Assembly (NCBI RefSeq): GCF_032854445.1
Contig: NC_088304.1
Span: forward strand, 5,890,001 to 5,954,000
Direction of reading: 5' to 3'
Source of the DNA: Liolophura sinensis
Taxonomy: Eukaryota > Mollusca > Polyplacophora > Chitonida > Chitonidae
Length of the DNA stretch: 64,000 bases
Positions 1 through 11,407 of the stretch are shown piece by piece (the stretch's first letter is position 1; the number at the start of each line of letters is the position of its first letter). The position numbers and the translations under genes are program-made. A model generated the notes under the pieces. That model made no database searches. It saw only the letters and a program-made list of their open reading frames with translations, and had not been told where the DNA came from.

Positions 1-74
1 CAACCTTCATCATTTTTAATGTTAACATATTTTAAGAGTTTTCCATTTTTTCATGTAAAGAGAATTGTTACTGT

Positions 75-265
75 AATTCTTAAACTTTTTCGCATGTTTG
101 CAAAGTGTTTATTCAAGTTTATTCTGTGTAGACTGATAAATTCATAAATTTTGTGAAGCCCAGGCACTGGTCAATCCAACCGACGTAGTTTCCAAAATCG
201 TATTAAAAACATGCACAAATTACACCAAAAGTTGCTTGTTCCTATGCAAAAAGATTGAAGAATTA
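75..265. mobile_element. MITE-like element, family 'TTCAACCTTTTC' (diverged copy)
   Basis: Imperfect terminal inverted repeats: left AATTCTTAAACTTTTTCGCA, right TGCAAAAAGATTGAAGAATT. The left arm includes GTTTGCAAAGTGTTTATTCA, which is also found, inverted, in the right arms of the copies at 51200 and 54898. No coding capacity. Confidence 0.55.
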
Positions 266-1267
266 GGGTAAATGTTAACACATTTTAACAGTTCTTCAGA
301 TTTTAACGTTAAGAGAAAACAGCTAAGACATCTCTACTATTACATGGTAACTCCACCCCAACAAGCTCTCCACTCTATACAAAGGTCTTGGGAAGACAAA
401 TTTCTCAGTAAAAGAACAAACATCCTTATCATGCTATATAAAGATCTTATTCTTACAAGTCCACAAGATACTTACATCTATAAGGGTCTTATCACTGTCG
501 TTTGAAGTATTTGTATTTACAATATCACTGTAAACAGAAGGAAAAGAAAGTCTGAACACATAGCTGACCAGGGCATCCACAAACTACTGTAGGCTATGAA
601 GTTTACGGTAACTACTGAGGCAGCACATTTTAAAGAGATACATTTGTATGTTTATATGCGACTGTAATTACAATGAACCGAAGTCAATGATCACTGTTCA
701 ATGAACACAGGCACACTTCTCTGGATCCCACATATACAACCAAGTTGCAAATAACATGTAAATAGATGAGTCACAGAAAGAGTTTCAGTTTCTGAGACCC
801 TCAAATGGACATGAGGATAAAACCAGGTACAAAACAGAAACTCTGTTAACAATGGAAACCTCTGTCTTGAGAGTAAACATAAAACATTCCTGTTTGGGCA
901 AATTTTTGTTCATTGTTAAGCTTGTCAAAACTGATCATAAAACTATTCCCGACATGCCTCTCTGCAATATTAAACAGCAGTTAAAGAAAAATCATAAATG
1001 TTTTTGTTTCCAAACTAGTTTTAAAAGACTTTCGGGATTGTTTGAGCAGCACTAAGATACATGTAAAACTGTAAAATAAATGCTTATTTTGAATGATGCT
1101 GAACCATATTTAGCTGTGTCTGGTAGCTCTGTAAGTCATTTGGTCGCTTGGTCTGACGACAAAGTTTTGATATCCTACTTTATAACATGGGTCGTTGAAT
1201 TCATTTTTTTAACACTATCATTCATTTAACAGTGGCTTGTGCGAAAGACAACTTAACTTTCTGCATG

Positions 1268-1533
1268 ATTTATTTATTATTTGATTGGTGTTTTATGCTC
1301 TACTGAAGAATATTTCACTTATACGACGGCGGCCAGCATTATGGTGGGAGGAAACTGGGCAGAGCCAAAGGGAAACCCACGACCATCAGCAGGTTGCTGC
1401 CAGACCTTCCCATGAATGGCCGGAAGGAAAGCCAGCACGAGCTGGACTTGAACTCACAGCGACCGCATCGTTGGGAGGCTCCTGGGTCATTGTGCTGCGC
1501 TAGCCAGCTAACCAACTGAGCCACGGAGGCCCC
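1268..1533 (-). mobile_element. tRNA-derived SINE, family A, full length
   Basis: Read on the minus strand it starts GGGGCCTCCGTGGCTCAGTT, a tRNA-like A box, followed by GAGTTCAAGTCC, a B box. It then has a conserved body (GCTGGCTTTCC, GGAAGGTCTGGCAGCAACC, CATAATGCTGGCCGCC, TGAAATATTCTT) and ends in CACCAATCAAATAATAAATAAATC. It is the best-preserved copy in the window and serves as the reference for the others. Confidence 0.85.
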
Positions 1534-1636
1534 ACTTTCTGTATGATGTTGTTGCTATTGAAAATTTTAACCCGTTTCAGTACCGTGAAACAAACAGCTC
1601 GTCAAGAGAAGAAATATGTAGCATGCCACTACTTAC

Positions 1637-4600
1637 TCGTCTGTAGGGGACCTATACTCCACAAACCCATCCGTGGCAGCCTCGGCTGGGGAACCGTAGT
1701 CTATCTCTGAAAACGCATCAATCAGACAATATTACTGCTACTTGAAACAAGACATGTTGGGTCATGTACAACACCGATAAGCCAGACAGTTCTTTGAATG
1801 GTACCTCTTAACATGTCACAGGTGTGATAAACAAGAGCACATGATCATTTATGTCTATGGCACCACTTTACAGTCTTCGGTGAAAGCCCAGAAATCAACT
1901 CCAATTCAATTTCTAAAAACGTATTTTTCTAAATTTTCGACTAAAACTTTCCTTGAACCCATGTAAAGTCTCAGAAGTCACAATGAGTGGAACAAAACAC
2001 ACTCATTTTGCTGAAATGTGTTGAACTCCAGAGGGTCACAATGCTTTAACACTGTCATGTTGATTTGTTTGTCCCGCATCGATGAAATCTAGATCATGCG
2101 CACTGGAAACAACTATCCTGCTTTTTCTAGTACCAGAAATATGTCTAGACTCCCCCTGGGTCCATTCCAAGAATCCAACTTCCCTCAGCTGTCTAGACCG
2201 TTTGATTAAGATATTTTCCAAAAGTAGACTTTACTACAAACATACATTACCAAGCCTGAAAATAACCCGACAAAATAAATAAAAGGAATTAAAGTCTACA
2301 CATACTCTACGTGTTAAAACTCCTTTTAAGAAATAATTCTCAATTTCTACGCTTTTCCATGAAAGAAATATCACGTTAAATTTATAACTTTTCAAGGTTA
2401 TCCAACTCATGGTGTAACCAACTCATGGTGTAACCAACTCACGGTACAACCAACTCAGTACGGAACCTTAAAAGGGGCAACAGATGAATTATTGAAGAAA
2501 AGAGGTTGTTGTAGGCATCCACACATCTCAGTCACAAACAGTAATGTTGTGGTAACAATCATTTGAACACAAACTATCACTTCCACAAAGGGCATCCACA
2601 CATCTCAGTCACCAACAGTAATGTTGTGGTAAAAATCATTTGAACACAAACTATCACTTCCACAAAGGGCATCCACACATCTCAGTCACAAACAGTAATG
2701 TTGTAGTAAAAATCATTTGAACACAAACTATCACTTCCACAAAGGGCATCCACACATCTCAGTCACAAACAGTAATGTTGTGGTAACAATCATTTGAACA
2801 CAAACTATCACTTCCACAAAGGGCATCCACACATCTCAGTCACCAACAGTAATGTTGTGGTAACAATCATTTGAACACAAACTATCACTTCCACAAAGGG
2901 CATCCACGCATCTCAGTCACCAACAGTAATGTTGTGGCAACAATCATTTAAACACAAACTATCACTTCCACACAGGGTATCCACACATCTCAGTCACAAA
3001 CAGTTATGTTGTGGTAAAAATCATTTGAACACAAACTATCACTTCCACAAAGGCATCCACACATCTCAGTCACCAACAGTAATGTTGTGGTAAAAATCAT
3101 TTGAACACAAACTATCACTTCCACACAGGGTATCCACACATCTCAGTCACCAACAGTAATGTTGCGGTAAAAATCATTTGAACACAAACTATCACTTCCA
3201 CAAAGGCATCCACACATCTCAGTCACCAACAGTTATGTTGTGGTAAAAATCATTTGAACACAAACTATCACTTCCACAAAGGCATCCACACATCTCAGTC
3301 ACCAACAGTAATGTTGTGGTAAAAATCATTTGAACACAAACTATCACTTCCACAAAGGCATCCACACATCTCAGTCACCAACAGTAATGTTGTGGTAAAA
3401 ATCATTTGAACACAAACTATCACTTCCACAAAGGGCATCCACACATCTCTGTCACAAACAGTAATGTTGTGGTAAATTCATACACATTTCACAAAGTAAG
3501 ACATGGTGAAGAACAAAGGTTTACAAAAGGACAGGGTATGAATGGATGAATAAATGAGGAAATAGGGCTGAATTCCACACTGGTTTTAAAGATATCTATA
3601 TTAGATGTACAGAAAATGGTACGGTTTTCCCTGTAAAAATAACCAATCATCTAAAACAAAAAAATTCCAGTCAAAAACCAAAATGAATATTATATGCTAT
3701 GTTTCATCCCTTTGTCTCTGTACTGGCGAGTTTGAGAGTTGGAGAGTTTGACACCTGACGAGAGGTAATGTCAATTTAATTCAACTTCCAATGTCAGCCT
3801 TACATGTAGGTTTACTGATGGTTATTCTTAGAGCATTGTGCTACCTAGGTCAGAGCACCTGAAGCCTCAATGAATCAGGTAAAGTACCCTAAAACAGTAG
3901 CCTTCTAGTAAAGGAACTAGAATATGTCAAAAAGTCACAAGAGTTGCCTACCTTGGTTGCCTTGAAACATCCAATCAGCTGAGATTTCATGAGATCTCGT
4001 GTGACTACAACAGACCCCTGGTACTGACAAAGTGTAAGCAGGGTCAGATAACTCAGGTGCACTAGTACTACATAAAACACTGTTGCTTTTCTTACCATCA
4101 CCACAAAAAAATGAAAAGGCTGACCTGATACGACAAAAAAGATTTCCTGACATTTGAGGTTTGGAGGAGGTATGTAGGGAAGACCGCACCAACGAGTTAC
4201 GATGCTCTGCTAGTCTAACTGAGAAACTGTGGTGCCGAGTCGGCATGGAAACAGGCCTGCTTATGCCAGTCGAAAAACTGGCGTGTCTGCGTGGTTTTAA
4301 GAAAGAATGGTCCGGTGAGCTTGGAGGGGATGGTGTATGAGGAATCTCTAGGATCTGCGACGCTGAGGTGAGGTAACAGTGATTCTGAGGGGGGCTTGGG
4401 ATGGATGGTTTGTGGGTCACAGTGCTAATGGTGTTATCCTCAGAGAAAACAAACTCCGTAACCAGGATTTCAGGTGAGGGGGTGTGAGATGAGTTAGGGG
4501 AAGGAGAATGGGAAACTGGTGATAAGGACATGTATGTGGGACAAGAGAGCTGCCTCTGAGGAGGTGGTACAGGGATAGGCAGAGTGCTGTGGGGGACAGG

Positions 4601-7451
4601 TAACGAGGCAGACAGGTGAGAAGGAAGTTTGCCTGGGCAATGTGATGGGACAGGTAGAGAACAGAGGTCCGATGATGATGATACAATAGCAGGGACAGAT
4701 GACAGAACGATGGGAACAGATGGGACCTGTAGATCACTTGAAGGTAACGACTGAGGTGATGCTATAACATGAGGCTGAAACGTAAAGACAGGCTTTTGAA
4801 GGGTGGGATGGGAGGAAGCATGAATTTCGGGGCTGACAGGGTGCTGAAACGGTGGTGGGAAGGTGGAACTGCTTGTGAGAGGTGCTGGGGAAGTATGTGT
4901 AGGCGTGACAACAGGTGTGACGACAGGTGACTGCTGTGTAGTACCCTCACCTGGGAACTTAAACTGTATCTGCGGGGAAGGGCCCGGTGACGGGGAGGTG
5001 ATACTGGCTGAGGCGGGGAGGCCCGGGGCAGGGGAGGAGGGGGTTGATGAGTTACACGATGACGTGTTCGAGCTCGAGTCCGGTATCTGGAACACTGGCC
5101 GCAGCCCTGAGCTGTCCAGCGTGCTGGCTGAGAAGATCAGGTTAGGGTTGTCCACTCTTCGACCAGCATTTGGTGAACCTGTTGAAGTTTAAGCAACAAA
5201 AGCAATTCATTCTTTAATTATTTATTTCTTTGAAAGCTGAACATAGCTTTCAATTATTTTGGTCTACTTCCCACATATAGCAGGCTCTTCTAAATGGAGA
5301 TACAGGTATATCTTAAAATATCTTGTGATGAGTATCATGATTTCACAATTCCTTTGTTTTTACAATCAAATATCTTAAGAGAACTGAATTACAAATCCAA
5401 GTTTCTTTCCTTACTTCTTCATTTGCTCTCATCTATCACATATTAAATCCCGCTAAAAACTACAAGTAAGTTTCATGCTGTTTTTTTGTCAAAAAATTTC
5501 AGATTTACCTACCTTCCTTTAAACTATTAATAAAAACTTGCACATATTCATTGGGTAGACTACAAGAAGGTGCAGCCTTACTTGCGCAGTCTCGGTGACA
5601 TTTAAACCTGTGGAGAGAAAAAACTATATCATGTAACATGTCACAGTGCTCTGGTTAAGATGCTGAGAAAACTGGGCATAGCATTGGGAAAACTACTAAC
5701 CTTCAGTGGAACTGGTATGTGACATACATATCTAGCTTGTCGAATCAGGAAGAACTGGAAAAACTAGCTCTCAAAGTTACGTTATAAAACATGAAATCTC
5801 TGTAGTTGCAGTTAATTTATTTCTTTGATTGGTTATTAAACGCCCTACTCAAGAATCAGTTTTAATTTTGAAGGGCTGTATTTATTTCAAAGATACAGGA
5901 GAACGTATTCCCTAAATTTAACTTTTGTGGTTTTCTTAGGTACTGAACTGTCCTTTTTTTGTGATTTTTATGGATAAAACATTTGTCTGCTTATCCTTAC
6001 TTGCACTCCTTGCATTTAAAACCCAGGAACATCTGTTTGTGACAATAATCACAGGTGGTTATCTTAAATGTGTGAGTAAACCTGTCAAATCAGGAACAGA
6101 AAAACAGTTGTATTAATATCATTACACAACCACTCAGGTAATACAATTATGCAGAGACATAAGGTAGAGAACACCTGTAAGTTGTTACCTACATTTACTA
6201 ATTAAAAATTACAGGCTCACGGAGGCCTTATTTGCCACCCTATTGTAACCAATCATAAAACAAGACACAATAAAACCAACTGCAGATGTCAATGTTATCC
6301 GACATCCCTCTCAAAATTGTACCTAAAATATTTAGTCATGCACTTTGAACATTATCAATGACAAGACTAACATTTGGCAAGAATGATTGCCTGGTTGAGC
6401 ATTAATACTTCCATGAGAACGAGGACTGTTACTTAAAAAAAAAAAGTGCAGCTCGGCTTAATATGGACTGAAGACAAATCATAAGTCTGTGCCCGTGGTT
6501 GTTTGGCTGGTAATATCAGGTTTTTTTTGCAAACAGAGGCACTTTAATACGGCGAGTCATGTCTACACAATAAGCCAGTCATTCAAGAGTAAAGACAGGA
6601 CTGCCTTGTGGCAATAAATGTGTGCCCTCATTTATGTATTCACTTATTTATCTGACTGTTTTGCAGTGCTCAAGAACAAATTTATCAGTATTATGGTGGG
6701 GGGGAAATCAGGTGAAGCTTGGGGAAAACCTATGAGCATGAGCAGGTTAATTTGTGCCCTCATAGATAAAGGACAAAATCCACCTCTCTGTCCAGTACTC
6801 ACCTGTGATTAATTGCATGCAACATCCTGGAGTGGTATGGTGCTTTTGGAGATCGAGGAACTGTCAAGGTGTCTTTGAGAGAAAACAAAACGACAACAAC
6901 ATGAATATATTATCATGTAGCACTGAATGTTCTTGTACTACATGTCATTACCTTAATAAAGTCACAGCTGTTTAATGCTATAAACAAGTCGTCCCAACGT
7001 ATTNNNNNNNNNNNNNNNNNNNNNNNNNNNNNNNNNNNNNNNNNNNNNNNNNNNNNNNNNNNNNNNNNNNNNNNNNNNNNNNNNNNNNNNNNNNNNNNNN
7101 NNNNNNNNNNNNNNNNNNNNNNNNNNNNNNNNNNNNNNNNNNNNNNNNNNNNNNNNNNNNNNNNNNNNNNNNNNNNNNNNNNNNNNNNNNNNNNNNNNNN
7201 NNNAATTCACCCCCCCCCCCCCCTCCAAAAAAGTGCTAATTTATAACCTTATATAAAAGCTTTACCATGTTTCTACTTGCTTAAGCTCACAATCTAATCA
7301 GTCCTGTTATGGTTAACAGATAATCATGACCATATTTTAAGTAAGAATTTGCAATCAGATTGTCACTGTTTTAAAATACATGTAATACTTTTCTCATCTT
7401 ACCTGGACCCTGCGCAACTTCATGGTTGGGTATTTCCATTCTGTACTTTTG
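1637..7451 (-). CDS. KSR: Kinase suppressor of Ras (KSR), partial: C1 domain and Ser/Pro-rich region
   Basis: KSR is the cytoplasmic scaffold that joins RAF, MEK and ERK. Six exons splice in phase: 7403-7451, 6803-6872, 6001-6081, 5513-5607, 3952-5178 and 1637-1706, all with AG/GT borders. Exons 2 to 4 encode a C1 zinc finger: CDYC, a short loop, CKEC, then KCHRDC and a final Cys, the spacing seen in KSR proteins. The large exon begins with DSSSN, SSTPSSPAP and NPxP-like text as in vertebrate KSR1, followed by FKFP, matching the FxFP ERK-docking motif at the equivalent place. RRHASFS and RHHSFS look like 14-3-3 sites. The pseudokinase/kinase domain must lie left of base 1. The N-terminal CA1 exons were not found between 7452 and the RNF185 promoter. 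Identification is firm; the exact ends are not. Confidence 0.88.
2402..2457. repeat. Short 16-bp tandem repeat
   Basis: About 3.5 copies of a unit reading CCAACTCATGGTGTAA, with substitutions in the later copies. It lies in the last KSR intron visible here, just before a larger array. Confidence 0.85.
2511..3475. repeat. 77-bp minisatellite in KSR intron
   Basis: About 12.5 near-identical copies of a 77-bp unit that contains GCATCCACACATCTCAGTCA, AACAGTAATGTTGTGG and ACAAACTATCACTTCCACA. Copies differ by single bases and by one- or two-base indels (GGGCATCC versus GGCATCC). The array fills much of the intron between the 1227-bp KSR exon and the exon at 1637-1706. No coding or splice-site similarity was seen in the unit. 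Confidence 0.95.
3952..5178 (-). CDS. KSR: KSR exon: 1227-bp Ser/Pro-rich linker with FxFP motif
   Basis: This single exon (phase 2 entry, phase 1 exit) encodes about 409 residues between the C1 and kinase domains. It is dominated by Ser, Pro and Thr with almost no predicted fold, and carries FKFP near its start (about 4947-4958). The clusters RRHASFS and TRHHSFS near 4200-4290 are basophilic phosphorylation or 14-3-3 type sites. The equivalent region of vertebrate KSR is clearly shorter. The acceptor is TTCAACAG before 5178 and the donor is CCAAG/GTAGGC after 3952. Reading through the donor adds only a few codons before a stop, so an intron-retained C-terminus is possible but unlikely. Confidence 0.85.
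5513..6872 (-). CDS. KSR: KSR C1 (cysteine-rich) domain exons
   Basis: Exons 6803-6872, 6001-6081 and 5513-5607 together encode the atypical C1 domain. In order: a lead-in ending LHAINH, the core TTCDYCHKQMFLGFKCKEC, then FKCHRDCASKAAPSC. All zinc-binding Cys and His residues of the KSR type are present. In KSR this domain brings the scaffold to the plasma membrane and does not bind phorbol ester. The two introns are 721 and 393 bp. Confidence 0.9.
6620..6745 (-). mobile_element. SINE family A fragment
   Basis: Degenerate 3' half of the family A SINE in a KSR intron. TTTATTTATCTGACTG, CAGTATTATGGTGGG and AAACCTATGAGCATGAGCAGG are recognisable in order. Confidence 0.6.
7004..7203. other. Assembly gap of 200 N
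   Basis: A run of unknown bases within a KSR intron (between exons 7403-7451 and 6803-6872). Its right edge is a C-rich homopolymer, a likely cause of the break. The exon phases on both sides agree without an extra exon in the gap. Confidence 0.98.
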
Positions 7452-8672
7452 CTATAGGTGACGATAGTAAAGGTACAGACTGAATTTGTATCGAACCATA
7501 AGTCCATAAAGTAAAGTACAGATAATAAGCGCAGGGTTTACTCTTACCACATTTCACTCTCAGATCTTAATTTCGTCATAACAAGGTGTCTCAAGGTGCA
7601 TAAAGGAGTTCTGTTGCTGAACCTGTGCCCATGACTCGTTACCTTTAACATACTTGTGATACTTATGTGTAACAGTGTAATTAGGAGACAGTCTGAGGTT
7701 GTTTTAGTTCACCTGTAATTCTGTTTTCTGTCATTTATAATTTATACTGTATGATACATATACCATTTACATATCCCCTTATAGTAATTCGCTTAACTAT
7801 TGTCATTAAATACTTTTCTTGTTTAACTTTTAATTTTTTTTTTAATTTTTTTCTGATCATATTAAATGTGTGTTCATCTTCTGGGTTCATGTATAAATGT
7901 TTACCATGTGTCTTGTACAGATAATTATGGTGTATGTGTGTGCATGTGAGTGGGACAAGGGAGATCACTGTTGAACCCTCTCTGAGAATAAAGAATTATT
8001 ATTATTATTCCTTTCAAAGACAAAGTAAACACCAATTTGAAGTATATGTTAAATGAAAGCCATTGAACACTGTTCATAACATCAGTGTGATTTATTTTTT
8101 GTAAATTTTGTAAAAATTTAAATGTAGTGAAAATTGGATTTTCTCTGACCATGTTTTGAGACCCGTGACGTCACATCAGGGTTTGCCACTTAACAAACAC
8201 AGACGTCTAGATTTCGATCGTCAAAATGCATGTACACACAGATCTGTGAACACATCTGCGGAATGGACCTTGAAACAATGTATTTCAAGAAAAAATTATT
8301 GATTTGACATCACTGGTACTCTCTGTGGTCTGTACAGACCACCATAGAATTTTAAATTTAGAATTTGAAACCTTTTTTATGCGGTTTAAAATAAAATAAA
8401 AAAAAACAAAAAACAAATCAAATGAGACAGCCTTTCTGACACATACTTTATTTTAGGTTTTCTTTGCCTTTCAAATGGTTAGAAATATCACTGGGACCCT
8501 ATCATGCAAATCACACTTTACAAAAGTGCTCATTTCATTGTGATTTCCATCTTTCTTACATTAATGAGTAAATTAAGAGTAAAATATTTTCTTACTAGTA
8601 CACGGCAGATGACATAGCCAAAGAAGCAAAGAATTCTACCCCCATCCAGCATCTTTGCTTCTTCATTTATTT

Positions 8673-8938
8673 ATGCATGGTTGGTAGAGTGTTCACTTCG
8701 GGAACGGTAGGTCCAGGGTCAATCCTGGGTTGAGTCACACCTAAGACTTTAAAAGAGGAAGTTGAAGCTTCCTCGCTTGGTGTTCAGCATTGAGGGGATA
8801 GTGCAGCGACTGGTTGACCCGGTTGCAACAAAGAGGCACATTACACGTACTTGCACCCTAAGGACTCCTTCGTGGTCATATGACTGAAACGTTAAGTACG
8901 ATGTTAAACCCCAAGCGCTCACTCACTCACTCACTCAT
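8673..8938 (+). mobile_element. tRNA-derived SINE, family B
   Basis: tRNA-like head: A box TGGTTGGTAGAGTG and B box GGGTCAATCCTGG. The body includes TTCCTCGCTTGGTGTTCAGC, GCACCCTAAGGACTCC and GTCATATGACTGAA, ending AAGTACGATGTTAAACCCCA followed by an ACTC simple repeat. Other copies are at 36178, 37337, 40205 and 63073. Confidence 0.8.
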
Positions 8939-10504
8939 TTCTTTTCTTATTTTTAGAGAAAGCCTGTCATATGTTTATTTAGCAATAAATAAACCCTTAT
9001 GTTGCAGTATTTGAATATATCCCAGGAGTCTAACAGTTGAACTGTTAAAAGGCATAAGTAATGTTTAAATTACACAAATAAAACAAGGTTTAAATTAAAA
9101 AAAGATGTTAAAGAAACAAGCAAGTTTCAAAGTAAAGCATTGAAAACCATATCAGAAAATACTTTTACATATTTGTGCAGATTTTTTGAAGTGAATAAAA
9201 AATAAAAATAATAATGTTGCTGAAACCTGATACATTTGCCAAAACAAAGAAAGAAAAATTCACACACAGAAAAGAAACTGTTTTGGAGATACATTTCAGT
9301 TGTCTTTTCTGACAGTAACAGTTAATTCAGTTTTTGTTTTCTTTCATTTCCTCGTTATGCTTCTAGAGCAAACTTTTCAGTGAGATCGCAGAGATTTGTA
9401 GCCATCAGTTCATAGCCTGTTGATTCTTTTCCCAGTCCAAATAATTACCGGTACTGGTTAGCCATGTGTGTCAGATGAAGGTGCTAATCCAACTCCAGTT
9501 TTTTCATTCCATCAGTATATATGTATGCTGCTTACATAACAGATTTCATTTTCTGAATTGTTGAATTTGATGCTCCAGAGTATATTAATATCAAAGTATA
9601 GCTTTAATACATTATCTTACTGTTTTAATTCAGTTTAATTGATGCAATTTTTTTATTCATACAATAAATAATATATATATATACTGCTTATAATTATGAC
9701 AGATTTTATGAATGATGTGTGCCACTTATCGTTCAGAATTATGTTAGTATTTACGTATAGCTTTTATTCATTATCTTTAATTTTTTTAATTCAATGTAAT
9801 GAGTGCAGTATTTATTCAAGCATTATAATGATACATAGACTTAAAACTGCAAGGTGAAGGTTGAATATCATTTTTTTTTTTGAGTGACAGGTAAAAATGG
9901 TAACATACGAGACATGAAGCGCTGAGTTGGTTATACTTTCCACCTTTCACAAGAAAAATATTTATGACATTCAACCTTCACTGTGCAACATTCTATTTGT
10001 TATTTATGTTTTGACAATATCGAGATTTTGTTTTTAGCTGCAGGCCTTCACAGACTTGTGTATGCAATGTGACGTCGCACATGACTTCTTGTATGTTGTG
10101 AGACATAAGAAATGTTAAAGTTGACTGAACTTGTATTATGATGTCATTCCGCTGAGCTCGGATTGGAACGTTATAAAACAAAATGTTTCTTTTGACATCA
10201 CTGGATCGGGGTGTGTAATAACAAAAGTGATCTCTAACTCTGGCCAGTGAGATGCCACTTTCATCAATGAAGGAAGTCCTGACATTTCACCTTTTTATAA
10301 ATAATAAATACATGTACTCTATCTCACCTGTAGTTTGGTGGTGTTCAAGTGACACATTTTTCTTGATTCTGACTGATTTGGCCACCTTATAGGACCACAA
10401 AATGAGTTTTTCGGTAAAGTCTGATTACTTTCTTTAGAATTGGCTGGGTAAGTGTGAAGCCTTTATATGTTTCTGGAAGTGCCTTTTTACAGGTCAAAGT
10501 AGGT

Positions 10505-10690
10505 GAAATTAAGTGCTCTAAATGACCGTAAATTTCGTCCATGACTAACTTGCCCATCTTTCCAGATTCTGAGAGTTCTATAGATTTTAGAAAGATGTTT
10601 TGAGGTTTGCTGGGAAGAAGGGATGATTTTCTGCTGGAAAGTAAATTTTCAGCACCAAAGACACTATTATATGACATTAATTTGCCTCTA
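10505..10690 (-). repeat. Dispersed repeat, family C
   Basis: Shares the order 'GGTGCTGAAAATTT ... CAGCAAACCTCAAAACATC ... GAACTCTCAGAATCTGGAAA ... AGTTAGTCATGGACGAAATT' with copies at 16697, 25040, 28010, 31400 and 62060. The class is unknown. An open frame across it is chance. Confidence 0.7.
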
Positions 10691-11297
10691 AAAGCACACT
10701 TTTATGGGTGAAATATTAGATGGTTTAGGGTGCTTCTGCAAAATTTAATTGTAATTGAAATGGAGTTGTAGTGGAATCATCAGTTGTAATTGTTATCAGT
10801 AACACTGATTCCTTGATATTCCCGCTTCCACTGTTCTTGGGGCCTTAACAATAAGTGGTAGATGGCTTTTACGGCAGCCATTAACATGGCCTTACATGAA
10901 GTTTGTTGTTGATCACAAATGCCTACCTGCAATATGATTTGCAAGTGTATGTCAATAGCTTGTAAGTGGTGTGAATATAGACACTGAATGTGTTATCCTT
11001 AAAATTGCCAATTTGTCTAATGCAACTAAGAGAACCTTAGGCTGTTTTGGCACATGTGGTTTGCAGGTTTGTTTTTTTTTTTACTGGGAAGAATATTTTC
11101 GTTTACGTAAGATCAAAATAAACTGTACTCATTTTCTTACATATTAAACTATGGGGCGTTTCTCTGATGTGATTCTGTGGTTTGTTTGTTCATCTGTAAC
11201 ACAGGGTTGAGTACTGTTACCATTTCCAGCATGCTCATTGACAGCTGATTCCGACCACGCCCACCTCATAACCACAGCTGATTACCTCCCCTGCTTA

Positions 11298-11306
11298 ACC
11301 GGAAGT
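11298..11306 (+). promoter_or_regulatory. ETS-type site in RNF185 promoter
   Basis: ACCGGAAGT, the classic ETS/GABP core, lies 102 bp upstream of the RNF185 start codon in a GC-richer stretch. The same 9-mer occurs, inverted, before POLR2J. Confidence 0.55.
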
Positions 11307-11407
11307 CGGACTACGGATGCGCGATAGCTCGTCAGCGTTGAAGCGGTTTGAAAGCTAGTTAAATTATTTGTTGATACTTGGTGAAATTAAGCCGATTACA
11401 GCGACAG

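Larger units (their letters stand above)
1..1636. other. KSR intron sequence; no further exon recognised
   Basis: Apart from a MITE-like element (75-265) and the SINE at 1268-1533 nothing was recognised. The kinase-domain exons of KSR should follow beyond base 1. Confidence 0.5.
7452..11200. other. Non-coding region between KSR and RNF185
   Basis: No convincing exon. Contents: a complete family B SINE (8673-8938), a TA-rich stretch near 9670, and a dispersed-repeat copy (10505-10690). Missing 5' exons of KSR could be hidden here, but none with KSR CA1-like text was seen. Confidence 0.5.

Noticed and set aside
1285-1503. 72-codon plus-strand frame
   Set aside because: It lies wholly inside a tRNA-derived SINE.
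2036-2221. Minus-strand frame (SRIVVSSAHDLDF) as an additional KSR exon
   Set aside because: The flanking exons at 3952-5178 and 1637-1706 already join in phase, and no good donor follows this segment. It remains a weak alternative-exon candidate.
2511-3475. CRISPR array
   Set aside because: The units are head-to-tail without unique spacers, in an intron of an animal gene.
4863-5192. Plus-strand 109-codon frame opposite the KSR linker exon
   Set aside because: It is the antisense shadow of a stop-poor Ser/Pro-rich exon; the minus strand has the splice sites and the KSR homology.
8676-8740. A functional tRNA gene
   Set aside because: A and B boxes are present but no cloverleaf can be folded, and the same head recurs attached to a SINE body elsewhere.
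10387-10677. 96-codon minus-strand frame
   Set aside because: It overlaps a family C dispersed repeat found at five other places.
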